Positions 7,034 through 17,349 of a stretch of DNA of 39,086 bases are shown in pieces. This DNA is from Polaromonas sp. (lineage in GTDB: Bacteria; Pseudomonadota; Gammaproteobacteria; Burkholderiales; Burkholderiaceae_C). The DNA lies in the NCBI GenBank assembly GCA_030654695.1, contig JAURWY010000004.1:1-39086 (forward strand). Reading direction: 5' to 3'. Numbering within the stretch: position 1 is the first letter of the stretch; each line of letters opens with the position of its first letter. The notes under the pieces were generated by a model, which did not search any database, had not been told where the DNA came from, and was given only the letters and a program-made list of their open reading frames with translations. A program made the translations under genes and the position numbers.

Positions 7034-7669
7034 TCAGGCCTTTTTATCTTCGCCAATCAGCAACCGGGTTTCTGACAGGTACATGTGGGGAGGCACCTCC
7101 AGATTGTCGGGCGCGGGCTTGTTTTTGTAGACGCGTCCGGCCATGTCGAAGGTCGAACCGTGGCACGGGCACAAAAAGCCACCTTGCCAGTCGTCTGGCA
7201 CGGACGGCTGGGCACCCGGCTGGAATTTATCCACCGGCGAGCAACCAAGGTGGGTACAAATACCCACGGCCACCATGACTTCAGGTTTGATGGAGCGATT
7301 GATGTTGCGGGCATAGGCCGGCGTCAACTCGCTCTGCTTGCGCTCGGAATTCGGATCGGCGAGCTGATCGTCGACCTTGCTCAAAGCCGCCAACTGTTCA
7401 GGCGTGCGCCGGAAAATCCAAACCGGCTTGCCGCGCCATTCGACCGTCAATTTTTCGCCGGGTTTGATTGTGGAAATATCCACTTCGACTGCAGCGCCTG
7501 CTGCTTTAGCGCGCTCGGACGGCTGAAAAGTACTCACGAATGGGACGGCGACAGCTGCAACACCAGCGCCACCAACGGCACATGTGGCAACAATCCAATT
7601 TCTTTTTTGATGGTCGACTGCTGCACCGGGTGGCGCAACAACGCTTGATTTAACGCTGGCTTGGGTCAT
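7034..7669 (-). CDS. petA: Rieske iron-sulfur subunit of the bc1 complex
   Basis: The Rieske protein carries the [2Fe-2S] cluster that receives the first electron from ubiquinol. Residues 24-48 form the N-terminal membrane anchor ([20 protein letters not shown]). The cluster domain has box I CTHLGC (C138 and H140 bind iron, C143 makes the disulfide) and box II CPCHGS (C167 and H170 bind iron, C169 the disulfide). Rieske proteins with this layout are usually exported by the Tat system, although a twin-arginine pair is not obvious in the first 25 residues here. AAGGA precedes the ATG. It is the first gene of petABC and probably of the petABC-sspAB-tRNA transcript. Confidence 0.97.
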   Translation of the reverse strand: MTQASVKSSVVAPPGAAVDHQKRNWIVATCAVGGAGVAAVAVPFVSTFQPSERAKAAGAAVEVDISTIKPGEKLTVEWRGKPVWIFRRTPEQLAALSKVDDQLADPNSERKQSELTPAYARNINRSIKPEVMVAVGICTHLGCSPVDKFQPGAQPSVPDDWQGGFLCPCHGSTFDMAGRVYKNKPAPDNLEVPPHMYLSETRLLIGEDKKA

Positions 7670-7720
7670 GAGATTCCTTCAAGAACTCGCTTGAAAAAGG
7701 CTTATTGTGATCAACCCGGC

Positions 7721-7726
7721 ATTGTA
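7721..7726 (-). promoter_or_regulatory. Possible -10 element for petABC
   Basis: TACAAT on the minus strand lies 51 bases before the petA start. It resembles sigma70 -10 boxes, but no good -35 hexamer is seen at normal spacing. The rest of the 246-base gap up to mscL holds nothing else recognised apart from a weak mscL promoter candidate. Confidence 0.3.
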
Positions 7727-7834
7727 GCGGAGCAGCGAAAGGGAATTTCTGCTTCATGCCCGAATATCTCATCCGCTAGGCGCCGGACGCCGCTTGGCAC
7801 TCCCCTCCTACACAAAAACTATCCCCTGAAGCGG

Positions 7835-7861
7835 TTGACTTTTCAAAGACCGGGCCACAAT
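7835..7861 (+). promoter_or_regulatory. Weak promoter candidate for mscL
   Basis: TTGACT (7835-7840) is a good -35 match. The best -10 candidate, CACAAT (7856-7861), is 15 bases downstream, shorter than optimal. A start near 7868 would give a leader of about 48 bases to the mscL ATG. Low confidence. Confidence 0.3.
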
Positions 7862-7915
7862 TCGGAGTTAGCTCAATCGACCCCACAGGCAAACACAACA
7901 CATCCGAAGGCACCC

Positions 7916-8347
7916 ATGAGCGTCATACAAGAGTTCAAAGAATTTGCGATCAAGGGCAATGTCATCGATCTGGCGGTCGGCGTCATCATTGGCGCTGCCT
8001 TCGGGAAGATCGTCGATTCGGTGGTGACCGACCTGATCATGCCGGTCATCGGAGCGGTGGTGGGCAAGCTCGATTTCTCGAGCCTTTTTTGGGTCTTGGG
8101 GGAGGTTCCTCATGGCGCGACACGCACGCTGGACAGCCTCAGAAAAGCCGGCGTTCCGGTTCTGGCTTATGGCAACTTCATCACCGTCGCTGTTAACTTC
8201 GCCATCCTTGCATTCATTATTTTCCTCATGGTCAAGCAGATCAACCGCTTGAAAAAAGCACAATCGCAGCCGCCCGTTGTTCCCGCCATCACCCCTGAAG
8301 ATGTGGTTCTTTTACGGGAAATTCGCGACAGCTTAAAACGCGATTGA
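7916..8347 (+). CDS. mscL: Large-conductance mechanosensitive channel MscL
   Basis: MscL is the homopentameric inner-membrane channel that opens under extreme membrane tension and protects against hypo-osmotic shock. The 143-aa product starts at the ATG at 7916, since the family opening [22 protein letters not shown] begins there; the reading frame extends 85 codons further upstream without family similarity. TM1 covers roughly residues 18-45 ([20 protein letters not shown]) and TM2 residues 75-102 ([19 protein letters not shown]). The C-terminal cytoplasmic helix is [15 protein letters not shown]. It converges on pdxA with only seven bases between the stops. Confidence 0.96.
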   Translation: MSVIQEFKEFAIKGNVIDLAVGVIIGAAFGKIVDSVVTDLIMPVIGAVVGKLDFSSLFWVLGEVPHGATRTLDSLRKAGVPVLAYGNFITVAVNFAILAFIIFLMVKQINRLKKAQSQPPVVPAITPEDVVLLREIRDSLKRD

Positions 8348-8354
8348 GACGCCT

Positions 8355-9428
8355 TTAACAAGCCATGGTGCGCGCCATGCGGATCGCCGCCAGCAGACTG
8401 GCCGCATCAGCTTGACCGCTGCCGGCAATGTCAAAGGCCGTGCCGTGGTCTGGGCTGGTGCGCAGCAAGGGCAAGCCCAGCGTGACGTTGACGCCTTGCT
8501 CCACGCCCATGTATTTCACGGGAATCAGCCCCTGGTCGTGGTACATCGCCAGCACCACATCGAACTCGCCCACATGGCCATCTTTGGCGCGGGCACGCAT
8601 GAAGACGGTGTCTGGGGCGAATGGCCCGCTAGCCTGAATGCCCGCAGCGCGCGCAGCCGCTATGGCCGGCGCAATGATCTCAATTTCTTCCCGACCAAAA
8701 AGGCCGCCTTCGCCAGCATGCGGATTCAAGCCGGCCACACCGATTTTCGGCGCTCGGCCCAGCACCTGACTCAGCGCTGAATGGGTGATCTGTAGCGTTT
8801 CAAGCACCGACTCAAAACGCACCGCCTCGATCGCCTCACGCAGCGACACATGAATGCTGACCAGCACGGTTTTGAGCTCAGGATTGGCCAGCATCATGCG
8901 CACCGGCACTTGAGCAACCGGCTTGCCGAGAAAAGCGGCCGCTTGCGCTTGCAGCATTTCGGTGTGCCCCGGGAAACGCGCATACTCACCGCCGGCTGCC
9001 GCCAGCGCTTCTTTGTTGATAGGCGCCGTGACCATGCCCCGCGCCTGGCCCGACAACACGGCACGCGCGGCGGCCACGATGCACTCGGCTGCGGCCCGAC
9101 CCGACTCAGCGCTGATCTGACTGTAGGCTGGCGGAGCCGCCAGCCGGCAGCTTTGCCATACGCCGATGCAATGTGGCGGCACGCTTGGTCCATCGGCCAG
9201 ATTCGCCAGCTCGGCAACCGCCAACGTTTGTGTACGACTATTCACCGGATCCTGCTTGGCGTGCCAAGACACCGCCAGTTGCGCGGCCCGGCGCATCACC
9301 GCAACGTCACCCACCACGATGCACCCAACCATGTCTGCAGGCGCCTCTAAAAAAGCTTTGGCAATAATTTCCGGGCCGATGCCCGCGGCATCGCCCATGG
9401 TGATCAGAAAGGGAAGTGCTGTGTTCAT
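8355..9428 (-). CDS. pdxA: 4-hydroxythreonine-4-phosphate dehydrogenase PdxA
   Basis: PdxA oxidises 4-phosphohydroxy-L-threonine with NAD in the DXP-dependent branch of pyridoxal phosphate synthesis. The product is condensed with DXP by PdxJ. The metal-binding histidines are visible in FPGHTEML, GLNPHAGEGGLFG and MYHDQGLIPVKY. The N-terminus LPFLITMGDAAGIGPEIIAK is typical. The start at 9428 (357 aa) has GGGAA six bases upstream; an ATG six codons earlier is also possible. The gene follows the Nif3-family gene by 14 bases and is probably cotranscribed with it. This differs from the enterobacterial surA-pdxA-ksgA order. Confidence 0.94.
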   Translation of the reverse strand: MNTALPFLITMGDAAGIGPEIIAKAFLEAPADMVGCIVVGDVAVMRRAAQLAVSWHAKQDPVNSRTQTLAVAELANLADGPSVPPHCIGVWQSCRLAAPPAYSQISAESGRAAAECIVAAARAVLSGQARGMVTAPINKEALAAAGGEYARFPGHTEMLQAQAAAFLGKPVAQVPVRMMLANPELKTVLVSIHVSLREAIEAVRFESVLETLQITHSALSQVLGRAPKIGVAGLNPHAGEGGLFGREEIEIIAPAIAAARAAGIQASGPFAPDTVFMRARAKDGHVGEFDVVLAMYHDQGLIPVKYMGVEQGVNVTLGLPLLRTSPDHGTAFDIAGSGQADAASLLAAIRMARTMAC

Positions 9429-9442
9429 ACGGTTCCCGTGGT

Positions 9443-10261
9443 TCATGCCGGATTGTCGATGTCGATGAACCGATGCAGCAAGCCGTGCTGCGCAGCCACA
9501 TGTGCCGCCACGGCAGGCGCACCGTAGCGCTCAGAGGCATGATGGCCGCAGGCAATATAGGCCACATCCATCTCACGCGCATAGTGGGCCTGCGGCTCGG
9601 AAATTTCACCCGTGATGAAGACGTCTGCACCCGCCTCAATCGCCGCCTCGAAGTAACCTTGAGCGCCACCCGAGCACCAAGCGATCGTTTGAATGGCGGC
9701 CGTTGGGTCGTCGGACCGATCGACCAGCACCACTTGCCGCCCCAACACAGCAGAGACGTGGCTGGCCAAACTGCCGGCGCTGGCAAACACTCCGCCGGCC
9801 GAACAACCGATGAAGCCCAGCCCCGACTCGCCAAAGCGACCGGCCTCGCCATCATGCGGACGCAAGCCAAGCTGCCGCCCAAGCTGCGCGTTATTACCCA
9901 ACTCCGGGTGCGCGTCGAGTGGCAGGTGATACGCAAAAAGATTGATGTCATGCGCCAACAGCAAGGCCAGTCGCTGCTTCATCCAGCCCGTGACACGACC
10001 GTCTTGACCGCGCCAAAATAGGCCGTGGTGCACAAAAATCGCATCGGCCTGCCAGGCCACCGCGGCCTCAATCAGCGCCAGACTGGCTGTCACGCCAGAG
10101 ACCACGCGCCGCACTTTAGGCTTGCCTTCAACCTGCAGGCCGTTGGGCCCGTAATCCTTGAACCGCTCGGGTTGCAGCAGGCTGTTGAAAGTCCCCAGCA
10201 GCTCAGCGCTGGAAACGCCGTCCGACGTTTCAGGGCAAGCGTCTGTCATGGCATTCTTCAT
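9443..10261 (-). CDS. Nif3/YbgI-family dinuclear metal protein
   Basis: The 272-aa product belongs to the Nif3 family (DUF34), toroidal hexamers with a two-metal site per subunit. Their biochemical role is unsettled, and the automatic name GTP cyclohydrolase I type 2 is weakly founded. Recognisable segments are KDYGPNGLQVEGKPKVRRVV, ADAIFVHHGLFWRG (metal-binding histidines), FAYHLPLDAHPELGNN, and near the C-terminus ADVFITGEISEPQAHYARE with YIACGHHASERYGAPAV. The start at 10261 is chosen for the AAGGA before it and because earlier in-frame sequence lacks similarity. It is divergent from the HtrA-type protease across a 199-base gap and is followed by pdxA. Confidence 0.9.
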   Translation of the reverse strand: MKNAMTDACPETSDGVSSAELLGTFNSLLQPERFKDYGPNGLQVEGKPKVRRVVSGVTASLALIEAAVAWQADAIFVHHGLFWRGQDGRVTGWMKQRLALLLAHDINLFAYHLPLDAHPELGNNAQLGRQLGLRPHDGEAGRFGESGLGFIGCSAGGVFASAGSLASHVSAVLGRQVVLVDRSDDPTAAIQTIAWCSGGAQGYFEAAIEAGADVFITGEISEPQAHYAREMDVAYIACGHHASERYGAPAVAAHVAAQHGLLHRFIDIDNPA

Positions 10262-10417
10262 CGTTTCACATCCTTTGGACTGCGCCTCAGGTGACGCGGC
10301 AATGCCCCGAATTATCAGCGCGATCCTCCTGCCAATGGCCATTTAGCAGCCGTGCAGCAGATCACGCGACCAATCAGTCAAAATCAGGACTGACCGCGTT
10401 AGCCTCAGGCTGTCACG

Positions 10418-10446
10418 TTGTCAGTTTTTTCACATTTTTCGATGAT
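10418..10446 (+). promoter_or_regulatory. Possible sigma70 promoter for the HtrA-type protease
   Basis: TTGTCA (10418-10423) and GATGAT (10441-10446) are separated by 17 bases. They match the consensus in 5 of 6 and 4 of 6 positions. Transcription would begin about 8-10 bases before the ATG at 10461, giving a very short leader without a clear ribosome binding site. Confidence 0.3.
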
Positions 10447-10460
10447 TGGTCAGCACCACC

Positions 10461-11609
<1,149 letters not shown>

Positions 11610-11626
11610 CCACCCCGAAAAGTCCT

Positions 11627-12421
11627 TTAAGACTGGGGCTCTTCAGCCTCTTTGTCAGGCGTTTTGGTGTGCTTCACAAACAGCTGTGCAGCCAGAATAC
11701 CGACTTCGTACAAGCCGCCAACAACGCCTAGCAGCATTAGCATGGAGCCTGCATCAGGCGGCGTCACCAGCGCGGTGCCAACGGCCGCTAGAACCCAGAA
11801 ATAGCCACGGTACTCGCGCAACTGAGCAACCGTGAGGACGCCCATGCGGACCAGCAAAATCACCGCAATCGGCACTTCAAATGCCAACCCGAAAGCCATG
11901 AACATACCGATCACAAAGTTGAGGTATTCCTCAATGTCAGGCGCGGCAGTGATGGACTTGGGGGCAAAGCTCTGAATGAAAGAGAACACCTGTCCAAAGA
12001 CAAAGTAGTAGCAAAAAGCCACACCGATAAAAAACAACAAGGTACTCGACACCACCAGTGGCATCACCAGCTTTTTTTCATGCGCATAAAGCCCAGGCGC
12101 GACGAAAGCCCAGACTTGGTACAACACCACCGGCAAGGCGATCATGAATGCCGACATGAACAAGATCTTGATCGGCACCACGAAAGGTGAGATCACATTG
12201 GTGGCAATCAGCGTGGCGCCTTTGGGTAGGCTTGCAATCAGCGGCGAAGCCATGAAGTCGTAGAGTGCGCCAGGGCCCGGAAACAGGGCCAACGCAGCCG
12301 CCGCAATGGCAATTGCAACGACTGCTTTGATCATCCGGTCGCGCAGCTCCATCAGGTGCTGGACAAAAGGTTGCTCGGTGCCTGCGAGTTCGTCAGGTTT
12401 ATCGGTTGGCGAATCGCTCAT
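11627..12421 (-). CDS. tatC: Twin-arginine translocase subunit TatC
   Basis: TatC is the polytopic receptor of the Tat pathway; it binds twin-arginine signal peptides of folded proteins and recruits TatB and TatA. The 264-aa product has six hydrophobic segments and the conserved start FVQHLMELRDRMIKAVV. Other typical stretches are VWAFVAPGLYAHEKK and LAFEVPIAVILLVRMGV. The ATG at 12421 is chosen because the family sequence begins there; 43 upstream in-frame codons overlap tatB and show no similarity. It is the last gene of tatABC, 29 bases after tatB, and ends 17 bases from the convergent protease gene. Confidence 0.96.
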   Translation of the reverse strand: MSDSPTDKPDELAGTEQPFVQHLMELRDRMIKAVVAIAIAAAALALFPGPGALYDFMASPLIASLPKGATLIATNVISPFVVPIKILFMSAFMIALPVVLYQVWAFVAPGLYAHEKKLVMPLVVSSTLLFFIGVAFCYYFVFGQVFSFIQSFAPKSITAAPDIEEYLNFVIGMFMAFGLAFEVPIAVILLVRMGVLTVAQLREYRGYFWVLAAVGTALVTPPDAGSMLMLLGVVGGLYEVGILAAQLFVKHTKTPDKEAEEPQS

Positions 12422-12450
12422 GGTCCGGTCACAAAAAAGAAAAACATTGG

Positions 12451-12936
12451 CTAGACAAGGTGAGTCGTGCGTGGCTTCGGCCGAAAGCGAGCCACCCGGG
12501 CAGCGCCCGACAGGGCCTTGGTGCGTACACCCGAACGCGCTTTGAACCATTGCGGCGTGGCGCCCTGCTTGAGTCGCCAGTTTTTGCCTGGATTTTTGTA
12601 TTCAGGGAAACTGATCATGCCGGGCAAGTCATTGGCATAGCTACTGTCGCCATCCAACCCGGTGGTTTCTGCCCAAGTTTTTTCAAAGTCGCTGGCGCTG
12701 GTCTGCATCGAGCTTTGGACATCCCGGGCAGCGCCTTCGACGCTGTCCTTCATCTTCTTGAGTTCGTCCAGCTCCATGGAGCGGTTGACTTCACTTTTAA
12801 CGTCGGCAACATAACGCTGAGCCTTGCCTAGCAAGGTGCCGATGGTACGCGCCAGTCGTGGTAGTTTTTCGGGGCCGATGACGATGAGCGCGACTGCGCC
12901 GATCAGCGCAATTTTGGAGATGCCGAGATCGATCAC
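12451..12936 (-). CDS. tatB: Twin-arginine translocase subunit TatB
   Basis: TatB forms the signal-peptide receptor complex with TatC. The protein opens with [31 protein letters not shown], a membrane helix, a GPEKLP hinge and the start of an amphipathic helix. A long charged helical region follows ([18 protein letters not shown]). The 161-aa length and the E-L-P features separate it from TatA. The C-terminal tail is basic and probably unstructured. It lies between tatA (57 bases upstream) and tatC. Confidence 0.95.
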   Translation of the reverse strand: MIDLGISKIALIGAVALIVIGPEKLPRLARTIGTLLGKAQRYVADVKSEVNRSMELDELKKMKDSVEGAARDVQSSMQTSASDFEKTWAETTGLDGDSSYANDLPGMISFPEYKNPGKNWRLKQGATPQWFKARSGVRTKALSGAARVARFRPKPRTTHLV

Positions 12937-12993
12937 GTCAGTTCACGCAGGCGCAATGCACCAGCCCAGCTTGAAAGCTCAATGAGAACCTGA

Positions 12994-13251
12994 TCAGGAT
13001 TTTTGACGTGCTTGCACGTCAATGGTGTTTTTGTCGTCCGCCGGCGCCGCCGTGGCAGCCGTGACCTGTGCCGGAGGCGTTGTAACCGCGGCTTCATCAG
13101 CAGCAGGTTGGCCACCGTCTTTCATGCCATCTTTGAAGCCCTTGACCGCACCACCGAGGTCGCCGCCCATATTTCGGAGTTTCTTGGTGCCAAACACCAT
13201 GACCACGATCAGCAAGACGATCAACCAATGCCAAATGGAAAATCCACCCAT
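12994..13251 (-). CDS. tatA: Twin-arginine translocase subunit TatA
   Basis: TatA oligomerises to form the export path of the Tat system. The 85-aa protein has the standard layout: a short periplasmic start and membrane helix ([15 protein letters not shown]), the TKKLRNMG hinge, an amphipathic helix ([14 protein letters not shown]) and an alanine/proline-rich tail. AGGAG lies about seven bases before the ATG. The gene is 152 bases from the HIT gene, the largest gap in this part of the cluster, so a separate tatABC promoter could lie there, but I could not identify one. Confidence 0.95.
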   Translation of the reverse strand: MGGFSIWHWLIVLLIVVMVFGTKKLRNMGGDLGGAVKGFKDGMKDGGQPAADEAAVTTPPAQVTAATAAPADDKNTIDVQARQKS

Positions 13252-13403
13252 GTTTCTCTCCTAACTTTTGATGCCGCCCTCGCAGGCCAGCGTGTACGAA
13301 TAAATGTGATTCTAAGGGGCTTATCTAGCTGATCGCAGACTTATCCCATATTGTCTACTGCAACAGTGTTTAAAACCATTACCAGCACAAGAGTAACTTC
13401 GAT

Positions 13404-13796
13404 TCAGCCCCGCAACCAGGGACGCGGGCCGCCCATCACATGAAGATGCAAGTGCTGCACCTCTTGGCCGCCCTCTGCTCCGGTGTTGGTGACGATGCGG
13501 TAACCGCCCTCTGGGTATGGCCTGCAGCCCTGTTCCAGCGCCAACCGCGGCGCCAACACCATCATGCGACCCATCAGCGATTCGTGCTCGGGCCCGAGTT
13601 GAGCCATGGAGGCAATATGGGCTTTCGGGATGATCAGGAAATGCACCGGCGCCCACGGGTTGATGTCGTGAAAGGCCAGCAACTCATCGTCTTCGTAGAC
13701 CTTGCGGCTTGGAATCTTGCCCGCTGCAATTTTGCAAAAAAGGCAGTTTTCAGCAGCAGCGCCAGTCGCGTGGCTGTGTTTCTCAAGGCTGCTCAT
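13404..13796 (-). CDS. HIT-family (HinT-like) purine nucleoside phosphoramidase
   Basis: This 130-aa protein carries the histidine triad HLHLHVMGG near its C-terminus, which places it in the HIT branch that hydrolyses AMP-lysine and other phosphoramidates. The N-terminal CLFCKIAAGKIPSRKVYEDD and the central WAPVHFLIIPKAHIAS are typical of HinT. It is presumably cytoplasmic. The start overlaps the stop of the upstream membrane gene by four bases (ATGA), indicating translational coupling. HIT genes often sit between hisE and tatA in Burkholderiales. Confidence 0.93.
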   Translation of the reverse strand: MSSLEKHSHATGAAAENCLFCKIAAGKIPSRKVYEDDELLAFHDINPWAPVHFLIIPKAHIASMAQLGPEHESLMGRMMVLAPRLALEQGCRPYPEGGYRIVTNTGAEGGQEVQHLHLHVMGGPRPWLRG

Positions 13797-14167
13797 GTGA
13801 AAGCTTCCACGTTCTGCGGCAGACGATTCGCATTAAATCGCAACCAGCCTTTGATGCAGCGGTACAAATACCAAAGCCAAACAAGGGCGTAAGCCAGCAT
13901 GCCCGGAAACAGAAAAAACAACCACAACGGCGACAGCAACACCAGCCAGACCAGCGTCCACCAAAATGTCGAGATCATGAAATTGTGATGCGCGACATAC
14001 AGCGGGTTGGCCTCATCCGACCGCCGCAGGTAATTGATGATCAAGGCCACCACCGCAAAGACGCCGCCGCTGAACCAAGCCATGGTGTGCAGGCCGTACA
14101 GAATTTGCATGACCAGTCGGTCACTCGACGTCTTCTCGACGTTGTCAGATAGTTCAGGAAAAGTCAT
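13793..14167 (-). CDS. DUF4870-like small membrane protein
   Basis: This 124-aa protein has three or four hydrophobic segments (ILYGLHTMAWFSGGVFAVVA, FWWTLVWLVLLSPLWLFFLF, MLAYALVWLWYLYRCIKGW). The combination ALIINYLRRSDEANPLYVAHHNFMISTFWW resembles DUF4870/Tic20-like proteins, whose function is unknown. It was recognised by sequence style, so the assignment is provisional. It sits between hisE (30 bases upstream) and the HIT gene (four-base overlap). The neighbours do not suggest a specific job. Confidence 0.8.
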   Translation of the reverse strand: MTFPELSDNVEKTSSDRLVMQILYGLHTMAWFSGGVFAVVALIINYLRRSDEANPLYVAHHNFMISTFWWTLVWLVLLSPLWLFFLFPGMLAYALVWLWYLYRCIKGWLRFNANRLPQNVEAFT

Positions 14168-14197
14168 AGACGGTGTGCGGTTGATTGGAAGGCCGGC

Positions 14198-14584
14198 TTA
14201 TTTCTCAGACTCTGCGCGCAGCACTGCTTTGCGCAAGGCTTTTTCCTCAATGCCGCTGGTGCCTTCGCGGCGCTCCAATTCAGTGATCACATCGGCCGGC
14301 GTCAAGTCGTAATGGGCCAAGGCGATCAGGCTGTGAAACCACAAGTCAGCCACCTCGCCGATCAACTTGCCTTGCAGCTCGGGCGTGGCACCGCCGTGGT
14401 CCAAGTCTTTGGCGGCCATGACAGTTTCGGTGGCTTCTTCACCGATTTTTTTCAGGAAGGCGTCGGGGCCTTGGTGCAGCAGTCGAGCGACGTAGCTTTT
14501 AGTCGGGTCGCCGCCGTTGCGCACTTTACGGCTTTCAATCACTTGAGCCAAGCGCGCGAGGGAGTCATTAGAAGTCGTGGTCAT
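14198..14584 (-). CDS. hisE: Phosphoribosyl-ATP pyrophosphatase HisE
   Basis: HisE removes pyrophosphate from phosphoribosyl-ATP in the second step of histidine synthesis. The 128-aa protein has the all-alpha MazG-like fold, with metal-binding acidic residues in [16 protein letters not shown] and [14 protein letters not shown]. The ATG at 14584 is chosen because family similarity begins there ([17 protein letters not shown]); the frame extends 23 codons upstream into hisI. HisE and HisI are separate proteins here, unlike the fused enterobacterial HisIE. It lies 17 bases after hisI and is the last his gene of the cluster. Confidence 0.95.
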   Translation of the reverse strand: MTTTSNDSLARLAQVIESRKVRNGGDPTKSYVARLLHQGPDAFLKKIGEEATETVMAAKDLDHGGATPELQGKLIGEVADLWFHSLIALAHYDLTPADVITELERREGTSGIEEKALRKAVLRAESEK

Positions 14585-14601
14585 AGCGAGCTGAGCTTTG
14601 C

Positions 14602-14997
14602 TTATTTGTAGATGTGTTTCGGGTCTTTGATCACCGGCTCTGCTGCGACCCACTGGCCGCCTTCATAGCGGTGAAAAAAGCAGCTGTGGCGGCCGGTGTG
14701 GCAAGCGATCGACGGGCCGGTTTCTTGCCCAAGCTGCGTGATTTTCAGCAAAATCACGTCGTTGTCGCAGTCCAGCCGGATGTCGTGCACGGTCTGCACA
14801 TGGCCGGACTCTTCGCCCTTGCGCCACAGTCGCGCGCGTGAGCGGCTGAAGTACACGGCCCGACCGGAGTCAGCAGTTTCCTGCAGCGCCTCGCGGTTCA
14901 TCCAGGCGAACATCAGCACGTCGCCGCTGGCGGCTTCTTGCGCAATCACGGGGATCAGGCCCCGCTCGTCCCATCGGACTTCATCTAACCAGTTCAT
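14602..14997 (-). CDS. hisI: Phosphoribosyl-AMP cyclohydrolase HisI
   Basis: HisI opens the adenine ring of phosphoribosyl-AMP, the third step of histidine synthesis. The 131-aa product has the conserved [20 protein letters not shown] block with the metal and zinc ligands. The remaining zinc cysteines are in [15 protein letters not shown]. The ATG at 14997 ([20 protein letters not shown]) is preferred to an upstream TTG at 15030 that would overlap hisF. It is monofunctional. It follows hisF by 29 bases. Confidence 0.95.
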   Translation of the reverse strand: MNWLDEVRWDERGLIPVIAQEAASGDVLMFAWMNREALQETADSGRAVYFSRSRARLWRKGEESGHVQTVHDIRLDCDNDVILLKITQLGQETGPSIACHTGRHSCFFHRYEGGQWVAAEPVIKDPKHIYK

Positions 14998-15026
14998 ACC
15001 GAGTATTGTCGGCGATTGGCTGCGGC

Positions 15027-15806
15027 TCAAAGTCGAACCGGAATGCCGCGCTCAGCCATGCGCTGCTTGGCCTGCTGCACGGTGTATTCGCCGTAATGGA
15101 AAATACTCGCGGCCAGCACGGCGTCAGCGCCGCCGATCTGGATGCCATCGGCCAGATGGTCGAGGTTGCCAACACCGCCCGAGGCGATGACCGGCACGCT
15201 CACAGCGTCGCTGACGGCGCGGGTCAGCGCCAAGTCAAAACCGGCCTTGGTGCCGTCGCGGTCCATGCTGGTGAGCAATATTTCGCCAGCACCACGCCGC
15301 GCCATTTCAGTGGCCCAAACCACGGCGTCGAGGCCAGTGTTTTTCCGACCGCCATGGCTGTAGACATCCCAACCCGCACCGCGTGTCAAAGCTTCTTCAT
15401 CAGAACGGCGCTTGGCATCAATGGCGACGACGATGCATTGCGCACCGTAGCGCGCCGAGACTTCGTCAATGACCTGCGGACTGGCCAGTGCAGCCGAGTT
15501 GAAACTGGTTTTGTCGGCACCGGCATTGAGCAGCCGCCGCACATCGTCCACCGTGCGCACACCGCCACCCACCGTCAGGGGAATGAAGACCTGCGAAGCC
15601 ACCGCTTCGATGATGTGCAAGATCAAATCGCGGCCATCGCTGGTCGCGGTGATGTCCAGAAATGTCAGCTCGTCGGCGCCTTGGTCGTTGTAGCGCGCGG
15701 CAATTTCAACCGGGTCACCCGCATCGCGCAGCTCAAGGAAATTGACGCCTTTGACAACCCGGCCACCGGTGACGTCAAGACAAGGAATGATTCGTTTAGC
15801 GAGCAT
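15027..15806 (-). CDS. hisF: Imidazole glycerol phosphate synthase cyclase subunit HisF
   Basis: HisF uses ammonia from HisH to convert PRFAR into imidazole glycerol phosphate and AICAR, linking histidine and purine synthesis. The 259-aa TIM barrel has the two catalytic aspartates in [15 protein letters not shown] (D11) and VVAIDAKRR. The phosphate-binding loops [11 protein letters not shown] and [11 protein letters not shown] are clear. The length is standard. It is 12 bases after hisA; its partner hisH lies one gene further upstream in the same cluster. Confidence 0.97.
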   Translation of the reverse strand: MLAKRIIPCLDVTGGRVVKGVNFLELRDAGDPVEIAARYNDQGADELTFLDITATSDGRDLILHIIEAVASQVFIPLTVGGGVRTVDDVRRLLNAGADKTSFNSAALASPQVIDEVSARYGAQCIVVAIDAKRRSDEEALTRGAGWDVYSHGGRKNTGLDAVVWATEMARRGAGEILLTSMDRDGTKAGFDLALTRAVSDAVSVPVIASGGVGNLDHLADGIQIGGADAVLAASIFHYGEYTVQQAKQRMAERGIPVRL

Positions 15807-15818
15807 GAGGGCTAGTCA

Positions 15819-16559
15819 CTAGCCGTTGAGCTCATCAGCGCGCTCTTGCGCCAGCGCAAAATCAAGATCGCCGCTGTAGATCGAGCGGCCGCAAATCACG
15901 CCTTCAACGCCTTCACTCTCGACTTGGCACAAGGCCTCAATATCAGCCATGTTGGAGAGTCCACCCGAAGCGATGACCGGTATCCGCAAGGCCTGAGCCA
16001 ACTTGACGGTGGCCTCAATATTGATGCCGCTGAGCATGCCGTCACGGCCGATGTCGGTGTAAATGATGGATTCAACGCCGTAGTCTTCAAACTTTTTGGC
16101 CAAGTCAACGACTTCGTGGCCGGTCAGTTTGCTCCAGCCGTCGGTGGCGACTTTGCCGTCCTTGGCGTCCAAGCCGACAATGATGTGACCGCCAAAAGCA
16201 GTGCAGGCATCTTGCAAAAAACCGGGGTTTTTAACAGCTGCTGTGCCGATGATGACGTAGCGCAAGCCCGCGTCCAGATAGCGCTCAATGGTGTCGAGGT
16301 CGCGAATACCGCCGCCGAGTTGCACATCGACCTCGCTGCCGACTTCGAGCAGGATCTTGCGAATCGCCGCCTCGTTTTTAGGCTTGCCGGCAAAGGCGCC
16401 GTTCAGGTCGACCAAGTGCAGGCGACGCGCACCCTTCTCAACCCAGATTCGGGCCATGGCCGCAGGGTCTTCGCCGAAGGTGGTGGACTGGTCCATGTCG
16501 CCCTGTTTAAGGCGAACGCAGTGACCGTCTTTCAAGTCAATCGCGGGGATGAGTAGCAT
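15819..16559 (-). CDS. hisA: ProFAR isomerase HisA
   Basis: HisA is the (beta-alpha)8-barrel isomerase that converts ProFAR to PRFAR, the fourth step of histidine synthesis. The catalytic aspartates are in [20 protein letters not shown] (D8) and [10 protein letters not shown]. Phosphate-binding loops [11 protein letters not shown] and [10 protein letters not shown] mirror those of HisF. The 246-aa length is normal. The 81-base gap from hisH includes two T-rich runs on the coding strand and no strong ribosome binding site, so hisA translation may depend on an unusual initiation region. Confidence 0.97.
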   Translation of the reverse strand: MLLIPAIDLKDGHCVRLKQGDMDQSTTFGEDPAAMARIWVEKGARRLHLVDLNGAFAGKPKNEAAIRKILLEVGSEVDVQLGGGIRDLDTIERYLDAGLRYVIIGTAAVKNPGFLQDACTAFGGHIIVGLDAKDGKVATDGWSKLTGHEVVDLAKKFEDYGVESIIYTDIGRDGMLSGINIEATVKLAQALRIPVIASGGLSNMADIEALCQVESEGVEGVICGRSIYSGDLDFALAQERADELNG

Positions 16560-16640
16560 GTTGCTTTAAAAATGAAGCTAAAAAAGGATGAAAAAAAATA
16601 AGGACCGACAGACACAGTTCAAGGACAACTCAAGATCAGC

Positions 16641-17333
16641 TCAAGGGTTCCAACGCAGAAAATTGCGGTACAGGGCCAAGCCCTGATCGGCGCTCTTTTC
16701 TGGATGAAACTGCGTCGCGAAAATATTATCCCGTGCAACTGCCGCTGTGAAGCGTCCGCCGTAGTCGGCTTCGCCCGCAGTGTTGCGCGCATCAGACGGC
16801 TTGGCGTAAAAACTGTGTACAAAGTAGAAATAAGCCCCGTCAGGGATGTCCGCCCACAGCGCATGCCGTGCCTGGCTGCCAGTCGGCACGCCTGAGCTGC
16901 CCTGATAGACCTGGTTCCAACCCATTTGCGGCACCTTGAAACGGCTGCCGTCTGGCTGCAGTCTGCCGGCCAAATCAAACTTGATGACGTCTCCGCCTAT
17001 CAGTCCCAGTCCGGGCGTGCCGACGCCGGCGGGGCCTTCTTGGCTGTGGTCCAGCAGCATCTGCATGCCGACGCAGACGCCAAACAGAGGTTTGTGCGCG
17101 GCCGCATACAGCACAGCTTGGCGCAGGCCCGACTCGTCCAGCTCGCGCATACAGTCGGGCATGGCACCTTGGCCGGGCAGCACGACGCGGTCTGCGTCCA
17201 GCACGTCTTGCGCGCGGGAAGTGACGATCACCTCAAAACCCGCGCCTTGGGCCACATGCGACACCGCTTGCGACACCGATCGCAAGTTACCCATGCCGTA
17301 GTCAACCACAGCCACTTTTTTCAGGACAGTCAT
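16641..17333 (-). CDS. hisH: Imidazole glycerol phosphate synthase glutaminase subunit HisH
   Basis: HisH is a class I glutamine amidotransferase that supplies ammonia to HisF. The 230-aa product has the nucleophile C87 ([10 protein letters not shown]) and the partners H210 and E212 (TQFHPEKS), so the triad is complete. The N-terminus [14 protein letters not shown] is typical. It is slightly longer than the E. coli protein (about 196 aa), with insertions such as [20 protein letters not shown]. It lies 16 bases after hisB. Confidence 0.97.
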   Translation of the reverse strand: MTVLKKVAVVDYGMGNLRSVSQAVSHVAQGAGFEVIVTSRAQDVLDADRVVLPGQGAMPDCMRELDESGLRQAVLYAAAHKPLFGVCVGMQMLLDHSQEGPAGVGTPGLGLIGGDVIKFDLAGRLQPDGSRFKVPQMGWNQVYQGSSGVPTGSQARHALWADIPDGAYFYFVHSFYAKPSDARNTAGEADYGGRFTAAVARDNIFATQFHPEKSADQGLALYRNFLRWNP

Positions 17334-17349
17334 GACAGCATCAGGCGGG

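Noticed and set aside
5770..7278. 502-codon open frame on the plus strand
   Set aside because: It is antisense to petB and petA, with low-complexity histidine/glutamine-rich composition typical of a reverse shadow.
10384..10425. Inverted repeats in the Nif3-protease divergent region (ACTGAC/GTCAGT, AGCCT-C-AGGCT)
   Set aside because: Short arms, no match to a known operator, and expected at this frequency by chance.
16560..16640. Possible terminator between hisH and hisA because of T-runs on the minus strand
   Set aside because: No stable GC stem precedes the T-runs, and termination there would separate hisA and hisF from the operon.
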